Assembly (NCBI GenBank): GCA_012963655.1
Contig: DTVI01000510.1
Span: forward strand, 1-14,356
Origin: Sulfurimonas sp.
GTDB taxonomy: Bacteria; Campylobacterota; Campylobacteria; Campylobacterales; Sulfurimonadaceae
DNA: 14,356 nucleotides
Direction: 5' to 3'
Shown here: positions 13,337-14,356 of the stretch, one piece after another
Numbering within the stretch: position 1 is the stretch's first letter
How the letters are laid out: every line of letters starts with the position of its first letter
Translations under genes and position numbers: made by a program
The notes under the pieces: generated by a model
Told to the model about the DNA's origin: nothing
The model's input: the letters and a program-made list of their open reading frames with translations, nothing else
The model's database searches: none

Positions 13337-13814
13337 TATCGTCTGGGGAATGTCTTGTGAGCTGTTGCATCTCAGTAATATCTAAGACTCTTTCAACATC
13401 AAGAATCACGATCATCTTGTCATCTTGACGGAAAAGACCCTTAATGTATTCTGGCGAAATAGACGAGCCCATGTCAGGTGCTTGGAAAAAGCTTTCAAGG
13501 TCAACTGTTACCATATCCGAAACTTCATCAACTACAAGTCCAATCATACGGTCGTCCTCTGTTTCCACAGCGATGGTTATAGTGCGATCAGTGTACTCTG
13601 GCTCAAGATTGGTTCGAAAGCGGATACGCAGGTCGATAATCGGTACAACCTCACCTCTTAAGTTAATAACGCCTTTAACCCATTCACTGGCATCAGGAAT
13701 AGCAGTAATAGGAGGATAAGTTAGAATCGCTCTTACTTTGCTAATCTGTATACCATATGTTTCTGTTCCAAGAATGAAGGTCAACATCTGGTTGCTCTCT
13801 ATTGTAGCATTCAT
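13308..13814 (-). CDS. cheW: Chemotaxis coupling protein CheW
   Basis: The 168-residue protein is a single CheW SH3-like domain (about 8-150): L-T-F-I-L-G-T-E-T-Y-G-I-Q-I-S-K-V-R-A-I, W-V-K-G-V-I-N-L-R-G-E-V-V-P-I-I-D-L-R, and I-G-L-V-V-D-E-V-S-D. It bridges receptors and the CheA P5 domain in signalling arrays. The tail after 155 (S-P-D-D-N-D-D) is extra and encodes the overlap with cheR. The ribosome site AGGAGTG is good; the gene starts 15 bases after cheA ends. CheW and the CheA P5 domain are homologous, but the position and the lack of an ATPase domain fix this one as CheW. Confidence 0.96.
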   Translation of the reverse strand: MNATIESNQMLTFILGTETYGIQISKVRAILTYPPITAIPDASEWVKGVINLRGEVVPIIDLRIRFRTNLEPEYTDRTITIAVETEDDRMIGLVVDEVSDMVTVDLESFFQAPDMGSSISPEYIKGLFRQDDKMIVILDVERVLDITEMQQLTRHSPDDNDDVLKTTS

Positions 13815-13829
13815 AAAGTCACTCCTAGT

Positions 13830-14339
13830 TTAGTTTTTGTTCATCAAGTTCATCGTGTCTATTATCAGTCCGATCGAACCATCACCGCGCACGGTGGCAC
13901 CGCCAATACCTCTTGCATTACGAAAGTTCTTATCTAACGGCTTAACCACAAACTGTTGCTGATTCATAAACGCATCAACAGCTATGGCCACCTTTTTCGT
14001 AGCCGAATGGACAATGATTAATACACCATTGTTATGGTCATCGCTTTCTATGGGAATATTAAACACATCATGCATTCGTACGATAGGAATAAATTCATCT
14101 CGTAGCATAAGCATCTCAGAGCTCTCATCTCCAATATGTTTAATCATATCTGGAGTGGGGTGAACCGTCTCAATAATCACCGAAAGTGGTAGGATAAATT
14201 CCTTTCTACCCACGCGTAAGTTCAGCCCATCAAGAATGGCAAGGGTCAAAGGTAAAGAAATCGTAATCGTCGTTCCAAGACCCGTTTCAGTATCAACCTG
14301 GACAACACCACCAAGCTTTTTGATATTGGACATAACAAC
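13830..14339 (-). CDS. cheA: Chemotaxis histidine kinase CheA, C-terminal fragment only
   Basis: Only the last 170 or so residues are present. V-V-M-S-N-I-K-K-L-G-G is the end of the ATP-binding (P4) domain, with G-L-G-T-T-I-T-I-S-L-P-L-T-L-A-I as its closing segment, followed by the complete CheW-like P5 regulatory domain to the end (G-R-K-E-F-I-L-P-L-S-V-I, R-G-I-G-G-A-T-V-R-G-D-G-S-I-G-L-I-I-D). P5 docks on receptors and CheW. The normal G-R-G-V-G-M-D should come just before V-V-M-S-N, but here the bases from about 14340 to the window end give a stop (14346-14348) instead, so CheA identity ends at 14339. An internal ATG at 14333 exists, but a protein starting there would lack all catalytic parts. 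Most likely this is a full cheA cut by the contig end. Confidence 0.85.
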   Translation of the reverse strand, partial: VVMSNIKKLGGVVQVDTETGLGTTITISLPLTLAILDGLNLRVGRKEFILPLSVIIETVHPTPDMIKHIGDESSEMLMLRDEFIPIVRMHDVFNIPIESDDHNNGVLIIVHSATKKVAIAVDAFMNQQQFVVKPLDKNFRNARGIGGATVRGDGSIGLIIDTMNLMNKN

Positions 14340-14356
14340 GGTGTATTAATCATTGT

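Noticed and set aside
13830..14333. A free-standing P5-only protein starting at ATG 14333
   Set aside because: The ATG falls in the middle of the conserved P4 segment V-V-M-S-N-I and lacks a ribosome site; a cheA cut at the window end is simpler.

Overview
The window is AT-rich (roughly 27-36% GC in sampled lines, higher in the last 3.5 kb). It most resembles a chromosome segment from a free-living Campylobacterota (Epsilonproteobacteria) of the Sulfurimonas/Sulfuricurvum type. The reasons are the AT-rich codon use, the group III truncated globin (the Campylobacter Ctb class), the flavour of the trigger factor, and the hybrid PAS histidine kinase with a C-terminal HPt domain. The assignment is inferred from family resemblance; no database was searched.

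Left part (1-5.8 kb): a secreted protein of unknown function runs off the left edge. A gene-poor stretch with a possible gene relic and a hairpin follows, then an acidic protein with an internal duplication (1464-2108). Next is a two-component pair in tail-to-tail orientation: an OmpR-type response regulator (2327-3079, +) and a hybrid histidine kinase (3076-5328, -) whose 3' ends overlap by four bases. A small acidic hypothetical gene follows.

Middle part (6.0-8.5 kb): this is the most unusual region. Four small paralogous acidic proteins, which I cannot assign to a known family, flank a group III truncated haemoglobin. Three lie on the + strand (6080-6394, 6522-6965, 7026-7472). The fourth (8038-8340, -) is directly upstream of the globin gene (7567-7962, -). 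The paralogs share a C-terminal core with a D-P-D-x-D-x-D-Y signature. They differ in the number of 23-residue N-terminal helical repeats (one or three). Strong Shine-Dalgarno sites and a hairpin region between the converging arms suggest a self-contained, well-translated locus.

Right part (8.5-14.4 kb, all - strand): a cytoplasmic leucine-rich repeat protein sits 5 bases behind trigger factor (tig), whose ribosome-docking signature appears to be missing. After a 355-base gap comes a tightly packed chemotaxis operon transcribed cheA-cheW-cheR-cheD-cheB. Its GC content is visibly higher than the rest, which suggests a different origin. CheA is present only as its C-terminal end, and the last ~17 bases of the window no longer read as CheA. 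That is either an assembly end or a real disruption.
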